Virus record (IMG/VR): IMGVR_UViG_3300042387_000725
Location: 25,156 to 89,155 of that record
Origin: a virus
Direction: 5' to 3' (one strand)
Length of the DNA stretch: 64,000 nt
The notes under the pieces: model-generated
The model's database searches: none
Told to the model about the DNA's origin: nothing
Seen by the model: only the letters and a program-made list of their open reading frames with translations
Part shown: positions 37,126 to 44,856 of the stretch, in pieces
How the letters are laid out: the number at the start of each line of letters is the position of its first letter
How positions within the stretch are numbered: position 1 is the first letter of the stretch
Program-made: the position numbers and the translations under genes

Positions 37126-37674
37126 ATGAGAGAAGCAAATGTTTGGTTAGGGGTTTTATTGTTGGTCATTAGTAGTGCCATTTTTTCTGGTAATGCTAGT
37201 GCAACTAATGAAAACAACCTTTTGACTAAGAAATCTATGGAAACCTCTGCCACCCAAAAGGTGGCTTTTTTGGTTTCTAAAGAGCAAAAACTTGAAAAGT
37301 ACGAAAATGCTCACGCTTTGACTGATGAGCAACTAGTTGAAATGTTATCGGCTGTAGGCTTTACTGGAAAATCTTTAAGGACTGCTTGTGCAATTGCTAA
37401 AGCAGAATCTAATGGTCGTCCACTAGCCTTCAATGGTAATACTAAAACTGGCGATAGCTCCTATGGCGTATTTCAAATAAATATGCTTGGGAAACTTGGA
37501 TCAGATCGTAGGGAGAAATTTGAGCTAGATGCAAATGCTGATTTACTAAATCCAGTAACTAATGCACAGATTGCCCTACATATGACTAAGGGTGGAGAAG
37601 ACTGGTCATCATGGAGTTCCTTAAATGGAAAGCGGTACCTAGAGTGGTACAACAAATATCCATGTAAAAAATAA
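37126..37674 (+). CDS. Lytic transglycosylase-like endolysin with N-terminal signal/anchor
   Basis: A 182-residue protein starting at ATG 37126 after TAGGAGGT. Residues 1-26 (MREANVWLGVLLLVISSAIF and SGNASA) are a signal peptide or signal anchor. Residues ~75-182 resemble an SLT/lysozyme-like domain: CAIAKAESNGRP with the likely catalytic Glu, SSYGVFQINM, NPVTNAQIALHM, WSSW and EWYNKYPCKK. Degrades peptidoglycan. It is the only rightward gene among leftward virion genes, with its own promoter and terminator, so timing can be separate. Confidence 0.85.
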   Translation: MREANVWLGVLLLVISSAIFSGNASATNENNLLTKKSMETSATQKVAFLVSKEQKLEKYENAHALTDEQLVEMLSAVGFTGKSLRTACAIAKAESNGRPLAFNGNTKTGDSSYGVFQINMLGKLGSDRREKFELDANADLLNPVTNAQIALHMTKGGEDWSSWSSLNGKRYLEWYNKYPCKK

Positions 37675-37688
37675 AGTTAAATAAAAAT

Positions 37689-37722
37689 ACCCCCCTTGGA
37701 TATTTTCCTTGGGGGGTTTTTT
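37689..37722. terminator. Bidirectional terminator between convergent genes
   Basis: ACCCCCC (37689-37695) and GGGGGGT (37711-37717) pair over a loop with an extra GGA/TCC helix. T-tracts follow in both directions (TTTTTT rightward; TATTTTTATTT leftward). It lies after the transglycosylase and after the FFPP fibre gene read from the other side. Confidence 0.85.
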
Positions 37723-37745
37723 ATGCTGCTTTTAAAATTTGTAGA

Positions 37746-38804
37746 TTAGTATCCTCCATATGAGAATCTTGGGAAGAATGGGAAGAACGGCGGAAAGAAT
37801 GGAGGGAAGAATGGAGGGAAGAACGGCGGAAAGAATGGAGGGAAGAACGGTGGGAAAAATGGTGGGAAGAATGGAAAGAACGGAAAGAATGGTGGGAAAA
37901 ATGGTGAGGTAACCACGAGATTAGATGGATCTGAAGTTGGAGAATTTCCAATTGCATTTGTAGCATAAACGGTATATGTTTGTGAAGTATTAACTTCTTG
38001 ATCAACTTCAACTGATAGCGTTGTTCCAGAAACTGTACCAGTCTTACCGTCAGAAGATGCCCAGGTGTAACCAGTAATTGTAGATCCACCGTTTGCTGGA
38101 GCAATCCAAGAAACGATATCTTTAGATGATCCTGTTGTTACTGTTGGTGCTGCTGGTTTAGCTGGAACGGATGTGTCTGTAACATAAGGTTCGCTTGCAG
38201 AACTAAACAATCCAGATCCATTGGCATTATTTGCACAAATAGTAAAAGTATAAGATGTTCCTCCATTAAATGCACCAGTGGCAGTTAATGGACTATTTAT
38301 TCCTGCCTGAGTTGTTATTGATACAGAAGGAGATGAAGCAATGGTATAACCTGTTATTTCGCTTCCTCCAGATTCTGGGGGAGTAAATGTTAAGCTTACT
38401 ACTGTATTGCTAACTTTAGTTGGTACACCAATGGTTGGAGTTCCTGGAACAGTAGTTGCTAGAATTGAATTAGAACTTATACTTGGTAGATAAGAACTTC
38501 CAAGTGAGCTATTTCCTTTTGATGTAAAAGTATATGAAGTATTAGACTGTAATCCTGTAATTGTTAATGGTGAAGAACCTGTTGCTGTAAATGATCCTGG
38601 ATCTGATGTTACCGTATAGCTTGTAGCTGGACCACCTGTTCCTGGAGCAGCTAAAGAAATAGTAGCAGATCCATCATTAAATGGACGATTTGTACCAACA
38701 TTTGTTGCAGTTGGAACTGCTCCGTCTGGAAGATCATTTATTGGGGTAGTGTACTGTATCTTTCTTAATAATAAGCTTAGTAAAGATACTTTTGAAATTG
38801 TCAT
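37746..38804 (-). CDS. Fn3-repeat fibre protein with FFPP tail (2)
   Basis: A 352-residue protein. Three Fn3-like domains (~residues 30-115, 120-210, 211-300). Then ~45 residues of PFFPFFPPFFPP-type repeat and the end RFSYGGY. Homologous to 31247-32095 in its last Fn3 domain and FFPP tail. No S74 remnant follows. Predicted fibre or adhesin. Confidence 0.75.
   Translation of the reverse strand: MTISKVSLLSLLLRKIQYTTPINDLPDGAVPTATNVGTNRPFNDGSATISLAAPGTGGPATSYTVTSDPGSFTATGSSPLTITGLQSNTSYTFTSKGNSSLGSSYLPSISSNSILATTVPGTPTIGVPTKVSNTVVSLTFTPPESGGSEITGYTIASSPSVSITTQAGINSPLTATGAFNGGTSYTFTICANNANGSGLFSSASEPYVTDTSVPAKPAAPTVTTGSSKDIVSWIAPANGGSTITGYTWASSDGKTGTVSGTTLSVEVDQEVNTSQTYTVYATNAIGNSPTSDPSNLVVTSPFFPPFFPFFPFFPPFFPPFFPPFFPPFFPPFFPPFFPPFFPFFPRFSYGGY
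37771..37905 (-). repeat. Low-complexity DNA encoding FFPP repeats (copy B)
   Basis: Around 135 bp of TTC/TTC/CCN/CCN codon units on the minus strand, of the same type as copy A six kilobases away. CCG and CCA wobble variation is present, so it was not generated by a single recent expansion. Confidence 0.9.
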
Positions 38805-38807
38805 TGT

Positions 38808-39140
38808 TTAAGAAAGTTCTGATCCATATGCTGCAAAAGATATATTTGCGGTTGATGGATAAACCAAAATTTTATCTGACGCAGCAAGAGTTACTCCCAT
38901 TGTTAAAATGACAGTATCATTTGCAGCAACTGTTGTTCCATAAACTAAATAATGTTTTGCTGTAGTTGTAGAGTCTGCAGCAGGTCTTACTGCAATTCTA
39001 AAAGTTGCAGATGTTCCAGCCTGATTACAAATTACAATACTTGAAACTATTGACTGAGTAAGCGATGGAACTGTATATAGAGTTGCTTCTGTCGTTGCAG
39101 AAGGATTTGACTGACCTAATACTTTATATGTTGTTGGCAT
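38808..39140 (-). CDS. Small beta-rich virion protein
   Basis: A 110-residue protein: MPTTYKVLGQSNPSATTEATLYTVPS, then SSIVICNQAGTSATFRIAVRPA and ALAASDKILVYPST. This pattern is common in small phage decoration or fibre-base proteins with an Ig-like beta-sandwich. Adjacent upstream of the Fn3-FFPP fibre (3-nt gap), so coexpressed. Confidence 0.6.
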   Translation of the reverse strand: MPTTYKVLGQSNPSATTEATLYTVPSLTQSIVSSIVICNQAGTSATFRIAVRPAADSTTTAKHYLVYGTTVAANDTVILTMGVTLAASDKILVYPSTANISFAAYGSELS

Positions 39141-39169
39141 TTTTTCTCCCTAACCTTTATTTTATCACA

Positions 39170-39538
39170 CTAACAGCCCATAAGCATAAATATGTTTGGG
39201 GTTGGATCTGAATCTGCTGCCACCTGTACCCAAGCAGATCCGCTATAGTACTGAAGCTGATTTATTGTATTGCCAGAAGAATCTTGACGTAAAAATGCAA
39301 GAGTTCCTGAAACTGGAGAGGGTATTGCTGTATCACGTGCAGCTGGATTAAGATAATTATTTATACCCTTTTTTGCAATAAATATATCTGATGCGGTAAG
39401 GGATGAAAGATGATTATGTGTTCCAGTCCACTCAAAAGTTCCAGATATATCTGTTTTTCCAGAGACTTGATACCAAGTATCATCTGCTAGGCTATATACG
39501 TATGCTGCCTTACCGTCTGAATCAAATGCTGTTGGCAT
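39170..39538 (-). CDS. Fibre-associated protein, unknown
   Basis: A 122-residue protein. WYQVSGKTDISGTFEWTGTHNHLSSLTASDIFIAKKGINNYLN and QLQYYSGSAWVQVA are typical of phage fibre beta modules. Start overlaps the upstream stop by 1 nt. Confidence 0.5.
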   Translation of the reverse strand: MPTAFDSDGKAAYVYSLADDTWYQVSGKTDISGTFEWTGTHNHLSSLTASDIFIAKKGINNYLNPAARDTAIPSPVSGTLAFLRQDSSGNTINQLQYYSGSAWVQVAADSDPTPNIFMLMGC

Positions 39539-40020
39539 TATGCACCTATCTCATCCCACTCTGAAGTATCTGCATTCCAAACATACATAGTTAATGGACT
39601 AGATCCTTTTTCAATCCAAATTAAACCATTTGCAAGATTTGTTGTTGGTGCAGTTTCTGTATAAACAGATGTTGCAGAATAGTACCCAACTCCAGCAGAA
39701 GAATCTTTATCTAACCAAACATACCCATTTGGTATTGTGTTAGAAAATGCTGTAAAAGCTGACGATGTAGGAGCTGTAGTGCTTACTCTTGAAATATCTC
39801 TTGCTGCAACTTCTAGTGCGGCTTTTGTAGTAATTTGATTTTGTAAACTATTAATTGTATAGGCAATTGATGGATTTAAAAGTTCTGAAGCTTCAGTTTC
39901 TGCTGTATCAAAATCATAGGATCCATAGTGATATGCCCTAAGAGCATCCTGAATATTAGCATCATCAATTAATGCTGGAATCTTTGTTGGTACCAGATTT
40001 CCTATATTTTCTACAGCCAT
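39538..40020 (-). CDS. Fibre-associated protein, unknown
   Basis: A 160-residue protein: MAVENIGNLVPTKIPALIDDANIQDALRAYHYG helical start, then VWLDKDSSAGVGYYSATSVY and GLIWIEKGSSPLTMYVWNADTSEWDEIGA, a repeated VW-DK-GSS / IW-EKGSS motif. The repeat suggests two tandem beta units. GAGGTG ribosome site and TATAAT further upstream. Confidence 0.55.
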   Translation of the reverse strand: MAVENIGNLVPTKIPALIDDANIQDALRAYHYGSYDFDTAETEASELLNPSIAYTINSLQNQITTKAALEVAARDISRVSTTAPTSSAFTAFSNTIPNGYVWLDKDSSAGVGYYSATSVYTETAPTTNLANGLIWIEKGSSPLTMYVWNADTSEWDEIGA

Positions 40021-40055
40021 TTATCTTCACCTCTTTTAAGATTATACCATTTTTA

Positions 40056-40634
40056 TTAAACTATGGATATAAAAACGTGTACCTTTCTTAATCCATTAGG
40101 AAGTGTTGCCCAACTTCCAGAACTATAGTGAGCTGCATTTATATTAATTACTAGGTTTGTTCCTGATCCAGCAAGTTCTGGAATTTCTAATGAAGAAGCA
40201 ATTGGAGTAGTTCCCTCAATTTGATACTGAATACTAAAGTTTGAAGCAGAAAGTGGTGATCCAGTAACAGTAACAATATTAGAAATAGGAATGGTTATTG
40301 ATCCAGATCCAGATGTAAACTGAACAGTTTTAATTGATGAGTAAATTGCTGGGCTAACTCGCAAAGCCTCGTCCCAGGTATTTCCTCCAGGAGCAGAGAT
40401 GTACTGATACATATATCCATAGTCAGCACCTGGAGATGTATTAATATAGATATCATTTAAAATTAACGATTGTTCTAAAATAACTCCATCAGTTGTTATT
40501 TCATTTGGATTACCTTCGCCAACTATAATCTTGTTTCCACGAATTCCTTGTGGACCAATATCAACTAGAACATCAATTTGATCTGGTGGACCTAATACTA
40601 CAACATTTTCGGTATTTAATAGAACGTCAACCAT
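40056..40634 (-). CDS. Fibre protein with short collagen-like start
   Basis: A 192-residue protein. VDIGPQGIRGNKIIVGEG near residue 30 is a single collagen-like turn. GADYGYMYQYISAPGGNTWDEALRVSP and a C-terminal beta domain follow. Adjacent to the BppU-like and collagen-like genes, so probably part of the same adhesion device. Confidence 0.55.
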   Translation of the reverse strand: MVDVLLNTENVVVLGPPDQIDVLVDIGPQGIRGNKIIVGEGNPNEITTDGVILEQSLILNDIYINTSPGADYGYMYQYISAPGGNTWDEALRVSPAIYSSIKTVQFTSGSGSITIPISNIVTVTGSPLSASNFSIQYQIEGTTPIASSLEIPELAGSGTNLVININAAHYSSGSWATLPNGLRKVHVFISIV

Positions 40635-40636
40635 GT

Positions 40637-40984
40637 TTATGAAACTGCCCCAGTAATATCATCTGTAACAGTTATAGATCCTGTTAAAATTGTATAAATT
40701 ACTGATGGCCCACTAGTTATTTGAACATCATAAAGATAAGTTCCAGCGACTAAGTTTCTTCCTACACCTGGCAAAATTGTACAAGTGACTGTAGCTGCAG
40801 ATGAGCTCACAACTGCCTGTGCTTCATACTGTGTTGCACCTGCTCCTCTGGCTGTTGCAATAAAAAACTTTCCAGTGAATCCACTTAAATTGAAGGCTTC
40901 TCCATTTGATGTTTTAGGACGTATGACAAACTCAGCTGTATCACCACGATAGTAATTAAAATTATATGAACCTGGAAATGACAT
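40637..40984 (-). CDS. BppU-like baseplate module protein (2)
   Basis: A 115-residue protein. YYRGDTAEFVIRPKTSNGEAFNLSGFTGKFFIATA is a good BppU_N-type pattern (RGDTxxF then LSG-T). GGAGGA before ATG and TATAAT further upstream. One of three related modules in this region. Confidence 0.65.
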   Translation of the reverse strand: MSFPGSYNFNYYRGDTAEFVIRPKTSNGEAFNLSGFTGKFFIATARGAGATQYEAQAVVSSSAATVTCTILPGVGRNLVAGTYLYDVQITSGPSVIYTILTGSITVTDDITGAVS

Positions 40985-41009
40985 TTTTTCCTCCTCTATT
41001 ATTATACCA

Positions 41010-41726
41010 TCAAGAAACTGATATATGTAAAGATTTTAACCTTACAGCGCTTGGGCTATCTGTTCTTATCTGTGGTATTCCACCAAAAATTTGAGACTGT
41101 TTGTCTGTTACTGCAAAATTTTGTTCTATAGAAAAATTATAAACATATTGATATTTTAACATTCCAACATAAGTGGTAGGTGTATAGATAATGTCTGACA
41201 ATAGGGTTCTCATCCAAACTTCAACTCCATTTGAAAAGGGCTCTATTTCTATATCATAGCGAACCGATATCATTGCGCCAATATTTAATGTTTTAAAATT
41301 AATTCTTTTAGCTTCTTGATTCCATAAAGAAATTGAGCCTTTTGGAATATAATCTTCTATTGTGTTTTTACCAATACCATCAATAAATACATTGACCCAT
41401 CCATCTTCTCCTTGATCTGCACCAAGTCTAAAAACTTTTTCTTTTAGACTATCGTAAAATGCCCAACCAATACTTTGCTCTGAAGGAGATAAAACATCTC
41501 TACCATTTTTTCCATCTTTTCCATTTTTACCTGGATCTCCTTTATCACCTTTAGGACCAGCAGGTCCTTCTTTTCCAGGCGATCCAGAATCTCCTTTAGG
41601 ACCTCTTTCTCCTTGAGGTCCAGGGACTGGAAGAAAACTTAATGCATTAGCTTCAAAGCTTTCAACATTTTTTGCATAGTTGTTTTTATTGCTAAATGGT
41701 GAATCCATGTTCTTAGAAATAGACAT
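41010..41726 (-). CDS. Collagen-like fibre protein
   Basis: A 238-residue protein. Residues ~35-75 are GxY repeats: GPQGERGPKGDSGSPGKEG and PAGPKGDKGDPGKNG, then KDGKNGRD. A globular beta C-terminus of ~160 residues follows (VWMRTLLSDIIYTPTTYVG). It should form a trimeric triple-helix shaft. Several Pro residues occupy the Y-position-like slot of the triplets, making them formal candidates for prolyl hydroxylation. Confidence 0.8.
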   Translation of the reverse strand: MSISKNMDSPFSNKNNYAKNVESFEANALSFLPVPGPQGERGPKGDSGSPGKEGPAGPKGDKGDPGKNGKDGKNGRDVLSPSEQSIGWAFYDSLKEKVFRLGADQGEDGWVNVFIDGIGKNTIEDYIPKGSISLWNQEAKRINFKTLNIGAMISVRYDIEIEPFSNGVEVWMRTLLSDIIYTPTTYVGMLKYQYVYNFSIEQNFAVTDKQSQIFGGIPQIRTDSPSAVRLKSLHISVS

Positions 41727-41736
41727 GGGTTATAGA

Positions 41737-41820
41737 TTACCTTTTTACTTTAAAGAACGTGTTTTTAATTTTAATCAATGGTGGAAGTTTGGTTTTAACT
41801 TCAGTAACTTTAACTATCAT
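41737..41820 (-). CDS. 27-residue basic protein
   Basis: ATG at 41820 overlaps the upstream TGA as ATGA. Product MIVKVTEVKTKLPPLIKIKN plus TFFKVKR, strongly basic. Too short to classify; kept because it fills the gap exactly between two genes and is coupled to the one upstream. Confidence 0.45.
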   Translation of the reverse strand: MIVKVTEVKTKLPPLIKIKNTFFKVKR

Positions 41821-42221
41821 AGACCTGATCCAAAAGTTACATCGCCTAGAACGCATATTCTTCCTATGACTGGAGTCCAAACAGTATCTGATATTTCTCC
41901 AGACTCTGCTGGAATTGTTACCTCAAGATCAAAAATTAATTCTGCAACAATGTTTCTATAAGCAGTACCCCAGTTTGATGTTACTGAGCTAGGAGCAGTT
42001 ATAATTACATAACCGTCTCCAGGAGTCACTTCTAGTTGGTCAAGTAGGTCTCCGCTAGGATCATATGCTGTAGCAATGTATGTCCAGTCAGATGTGTCAA
42101 ACAATGTCTCTTCGTCGTTTTCAAAAAAATCTACACGGAACTCTGAGGTATCTCCACGGACAACGGTCCATTGTATATTTGCTGGGGAAGCCCCAAATTT
42201 TTCTATTGAAGGAGAGCACAT
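41817..42221 (-). CDS. BppU-like baseplate module protein (3)
   Basis: A 134-residue protein starting at ATG 42221 (MCSPSIEKFG). TATAAT is exactly 7 nt upstream (42229-42234), so the mRNA would be leaderless; an upstream in-frame start is rejected on this ground. IQWTVVRGDTSEFRVDFF matches the motif of the other two BppU-like proteins. Confidence 0.65.
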   Translation of the reverse strand: MCSPSIEKFGASPANIQWTVVRGDTSEFRVDFFENDEETLFDTSDWTYIATAYDPSGDLLDQLEVTPGDGYVIITAPSSVTSNWGTAYRNIVAELIFDLEVTIPAESGEISDTVWTPVIGRICVLGDVTFGSGL

Positions 42222-42521
42222 AATAAAGATTATACCATTAAATAAAATGCTGAACACCTAGACGCAGTGGGGTGGGGTAGAATCTAGGTGCCAGCGCTCT
42301 AAATTATATATGATTATTTAAATAAAACCAGATATACAATAGTTTTATAACAAATAGTTATGTAATTAATATCGTTATAAAAGAGTTATAAAAGTATATA
42401 TAACAAATGTCCGTTTTGTCTAAATAGGCCAGAGTATTGATGGTGTATACTTAAAATATATAAAGAAAAGAAATAACTAACTAGTAAGGTTTTTAATATA
42501 TCTTATATATTATATATATAG
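42222..42521. other. Non-coding AT-rich stretch with an 8-bp hairpin
   Basis: CACCTAGA and TCTAGGTG pair near 42256-42291 around a G-rich loop. The rest is very AT-rich. One copy of AAATGTCCGTTTTGTC lies at 42405-42420, a motif otherwise found in the rightward early arm. A TATACT near 42450 has no ORF behind it. No gene is supported. Confidence 0.5.
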
Positions 42522-42734
42522 TTACTTGTTATGATCTTTAATATGTTCAATCAAAAGATCAAACATTTTGTCAGTTTTATCTTCAAGTCTGGTGACTGAA
42601 TCTTTTAATGATGATCCTGAGTTCGGTTTAAGTTCGCTTAGATAATGTTTAATCAAAAAATTAATAACACCGAATATAACTCCGCCGATTGAGAGTACTG
42701 TAAGAATAAATGCTGCCCAGTCTTGTGGAGTCAT
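42522..42734 (-). CDS. Holin-like small membrane protein
   Basis: A 70-residue protein starting at ATG 42734 (MTPQDWAAFILTVLSIGGVI). TATAAT is 7 nt upstream (42742-42747), so leaderless; an upstream start adding 10 residues would place the promoter inside the gene. One hydrophobic segment (residues ~7-29), then a charged amphipathic tail (SLKDSVTRLEDKTDKMFDLLIEHI). Fits a class III holin or a membrane anchor. Confidence 0.55.
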   Translation of the reverse strand: MTPQDWAAFILTVLSIGGVIFGVINFLIKHYLSELKPNSGSSLKDSVTRLEDKTDKMFDLLIEHIKDHNK

Positions 42735-42894
42735 AAGATGAATTATATCATTATATAAGATCAATCCTTAAAATTCGGCGGGATACGAGTCAAGCCGAAA
42801 AATAGAGGTAACAAACCACATAAGACATATATGAGTAGTACCTACTCAATAGCGTCTAATAGGATGGATTTCTATACTTGCTTGATATCCCGTT
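42735..42894. promoter_or_regulatory. Divergent control region
   Basis: Contains the leftward TATAAT (42742-42747) and a rightward TATACT (42873-42878). Two inverted repeats lie between: TTCGGC/GCCGAA near 42776-42801, and GAGTAG/CTACTC near 42832-42846. They may be operators or RNA hairpins. Confidence 0.45.
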
Positions 42895-43515
42895 ATGGAG
42901 TATACTTTAAAAGTGCTAGATACAATAAGACAAATCCTAACTTCTGGTTTGATAGAGAAACTAAAAATACATCACAGTGTATATCGCCTTCCCTGTACAT
43001 CTGAATTTCTAGAAGAATTAATATCAAATGTTCTGGCAGAGAATGGTTTTGCAAATGACTGGAAACCCAATAGGAGCCATTCTGTCAGTGTAGATATGAC
43101 TTTGGACAGTGGAGCTACCCTTTCTATCAAGTCAGGCGTGTATGACCCTGCTAAGGGCGTTTTAAAGTTCTCTGGATCAAGGCTTGGTAAACACAATAGC
43201 TTAGAAGATATGTTAAGTCATGTTGTGTCTACTAGTGCGGATTACTATGTATGTGTTTCTAAAGCAGACCAGGATTGGTCTTCTATCCCCTCGCAAAATG
43301 AGAAAAAGACATATTATTTATTTGTATTTGATAAAACCAATTTAAATTATCAAACCGATACATGGTTTAAAAAAGAAAATAAAGATGGTGGATTTAAATA
43401 TCACATGGAGATAGATGGAATGAATGCCTCTATTGTTCCTAGCTTGTCTTACCAGTTATGGACTACTGTTTCAGAGTCTCTTATTGGTTCCCCGACAAAA
43501 CTTGAAATTCAATAA
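42895..43515 (+). CDS. Possible PD-(D/E)XK-type endonuclease
   Basis: A 206-residue protein, transcribed opposite to its left neighbour. HSVSVDMTLDSGATLSIKSG contains an Asp followed by an SxK motif, which could be a PD-(D/E)XK metal site. LKFSGSRLGKHNSLEDML, ADYYVCVSKADQDW and KKTYYLFVFDK look like the core strands of some type II restriction enzymes. No methyltransferase is adjacent, so it could be a phage-borne nuclease acting on host DNA. The call is tentative. Confidence 0.35.
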   Translation: MEYTLKVLDTIRQILTSGLIEKLKIHHSVYRLPCTSEFLEELISNVLAENGFANDWKPNRSHSVSVDMTLDSGATLSIKSGVYDPAKGVLKFSGSRLGKHNSLEDMLSHVVSTSADYYVCVSKADQDWSSIPSQNEKKTYYLFVFDKTNLNYQTDTWFKKENKDGGFKYHMEIDGMNASIVPSLSYQLWTTVSESLIGSPTKLEIQ

Positions 43516-43530
43516 TGTCTTTGATATACT
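43502..43530 (+). promoter_or_regulatory. Sigma70-like promoter
   Basis: TTGAAA, 17-bp spacer, TATACT; it drives the 61-aa gene at 43561 and overlaps the end of the preceding gene. Confidence 0.6.
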
Positions 43531-43560
43531 TAATATAGCCAAACAAAAGGAGAAAATAAT

Positions 43561-43746
43561 ATGAACAGAGAAGAAGTTATAGATCTTATGATCGCAAGCA
43601 TTAATGCTGACAATCGTGAAATTTGTCAAAGAGGAAGTATGCCAGAAGAGCAGATTGAAAAGTCTATAGAAGAGAGCCAGCCTTCACTATACTTCATAGT
43701 AGGCAATCTTTATGATAAGCTAAAAGAGCTTAACGTAATTTCCTAA
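43561..43746 (+). CDS. Small acidic protein, unknown
   Basis: A 61-residue, mostly helical protein (MNREEVIDLMIASINADNRE). AAAGGAGA ribosome site at good spacing and own promoter. No family recognised. Confidence 0.55.
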   Translation: MNREEVIDLMIASINADNREICQRGSMPEEQIEKSIEESQPSLYFIVGNLYDKLKELNVIS

Positions 43747-43756
43747 GCTTTAGTTG

Positions 43757-43873
43757 TTATGGGATTGGAAAGTCTGGTGCATCAAGTGGCACAGATGAAT
43801 GAGGATTGGTGCAAGTACATTCGTTGCAGCAAAGTCCATAAATTCTTTTTTCTGTTGTAGTTTCTTCGCTCAT
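43757..43873 (-). CDS. Cys-rich 38-residue micro-protein
   Basis: Reads MSEETTTEKRIYGLCCNECT and continues CTNPHSS...FPIP. Cys 15, 16, 19 and 21 with a His at 25 suggest a metal site. TACAAT (43880-43885) lies 6 nt before ATG, so leaderless. It lies just downstream of the CDGSH-oxygenase gene. Confidence 0.55.
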   Translation of the reverse strand: MSEETTTEKRIYGLCCNECTCTNPHSSVPLDAPDFPIP

Positions 43874-43893
43874 AGATCTATTGTATCAGATTT

Positions 43894-44592
43894 CTAATTA
43901 AAAGTATTTTTTCTTGGAAATAAGAAAGCAAATGATGTAGCGACATACTTTGTTCCGCTGACAATTGGAGTTGTTCCATGTGTGAATTCTTTACTTGCAC
44001 CATGAATTACTAGATCGCCAGATTGTGGACGATATGTAATATTTTTTTCTGGATAGTAAAGCTCTCCGCCTTCAAAGTTATCATTGATATACAATACCAA
44101 ACCCCAATCAGATTCTATTGGGCAATATTCACTTGAGTCGTGATGTGGAGGAAATACATCTCCAATCTCATACTTCATAATGTTCATAATTGGTAGAGGA
44201 CTGTACAAACCATCAAATAGAGGATTAAAGTCTATGTCGGAAATGCTAAGTCCTTTTCCAACAATATCAATAAGCCTATTGTCCATCATTTTAGGATTTG
44301 GATTTGTTTCATCTACCCTAAATGTGTTATTTTTATTTTCTTTTAAAAAGTCCATAACTTCTTTTACTTGATCTTGCGAGATAAAATCGCTAATAACGTA
44401 TATACCAGGAATTACTTCTTCAAGGTTTGGATGCTTAGGCACTGTTCGTATTTTGTAATCCCAGTCCTTTTTAAATTTTTCATTTATCTTAAGGTGAGTG
44501 TTGTCGCAAAAAGGATAGTTAGCAGAATAGCCACATATGCATTCTGTTTTATCTGTTTTCTTATATCCACCATCAACTTCTGAATTACTCAT
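43894..44592 (-). CDS. CDGSH iron-sulfur domain fused to 2OG-Fe(II) oxygenase (8)
   Basis: A 232-residue protein starting at ATG 44592; an upstream in-frame extension exists but overlaps a better gene in another frame. Residues 18-33, CICGYSANYPFCDNTH, match the CDGSH [2Fe-2S] motif (C-x-C-x2-S-x3-P-x-C-D-x-T-H). Residues ~60-232 form a P4Hc oxygenase: HHD in FPPHHDSSEY, YINDNFEGGELYYP, and FTHGTTPIVSGTKY. A redox cluster on the same chain could feed the iron centre or sense redox state. I do not know a described fusion of this kind. Confidence 0.8.
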   Translation of the reverse strand: MSNSEVDGGYKKTDKTECICGYSANYPFCDNTHLKINEKFKKDWDYKIRTVPKHPNLEEVIPGIYVISDFISQDQVKEVMDFLKENKNNTFRVDETNPNPKMMDNRLIDIVGKGLSISDIDFNPLFDGLYSPLPIMNIMKYEIGDVFPPHHDSSEYCPIESDWGLVLYINDNFEGGELYYPEKNITYRPQSGDLVIHGASKEFTHGTTPIVSGTKYVATSFAFLFPRKNTFN

Positions 44593-44722
44593 GTTTATTA
44601 CTTGGCTTTTCTGTATCTTCCCAGAAAGCAGCTCTACCCATGTTGTCTGTTGGTATGATTGGCTTTGATTCAAAGTGGAACTCTTCGTCCCAGGCATTTT
44701 CTAAATTGTCTAATATTCCCAT
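44585..44722 (-). CDS. 45-residue acidic protein upstream of the fusion oxygenase
   Basis: Starts MGILDNLENAWDEEFHFESK and ends EDTEKPSNKHE. ATG at 44722 lies 7 nt after TATAAT (44730-44735), so leaderless. Its stop overlaps the start of the CDGSH-oxygenase gene (ATGAGTAA), hence the two are coupled. Acidic with an aromatic DEEFHF motif; no known family. Confidence 0.6.
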   Translation of the reverse strand: MGILDNLENAWDEEFHFESKPIIPTDNMGRAAFWEDTEKPSNKHE

Positions 44723-44729
44723 ACCGTCC

Positions 44730-44735
44730 ATTATA
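44730..44735 (-). promoter_or_regulatory. -10 box for leaderless transcript
   Basis: Leftward TATAAT with 7 nt to the ATG of the 45-aa gene. No convincing -35 element is seen. Confidence 0.6.
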
Positions 44736-44820
44736 CCTGAAATCTGAAAAATTTTTCATTTTGAGAAAATCTGAATATTTTGTTCATATGTACGATATGT
44801 AATTTAAAAAAAATAAATAG

Positions 44821-44842
44821 AAAAAATTAGTGAGCACACTAA
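44821..44842 (-). terminator. Rho-independent terminator of the micro-protein operon
   Basis: Read leftward, TTAGTG-TGCT-CACTAA is followed by TTTTTTC. A second GGGG/CCCC hairpin lies just before it (44843-44857 region). It isolates the upstream operon from the CDGSH-oxygenase transcript. Confidence 0.8.
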
Positions 44843-44856
44843 GGGGATCACTCCCC

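Noticed and set aside
42440-42480. TATACT box suggesting a rightward promoter in the AT-rich gap
   Set aside because: No -35 at a usual distance, no WTGTCA element at 11 bp and no ORF downstream.
44592-44697. N-terminal extension of the CDGSH-oxygenase (35 extra residues)
   Set aside because: The overlapping 45-aa frame has a promoter at leaderless distance and ends exactly at the ATG of the oxygenase.
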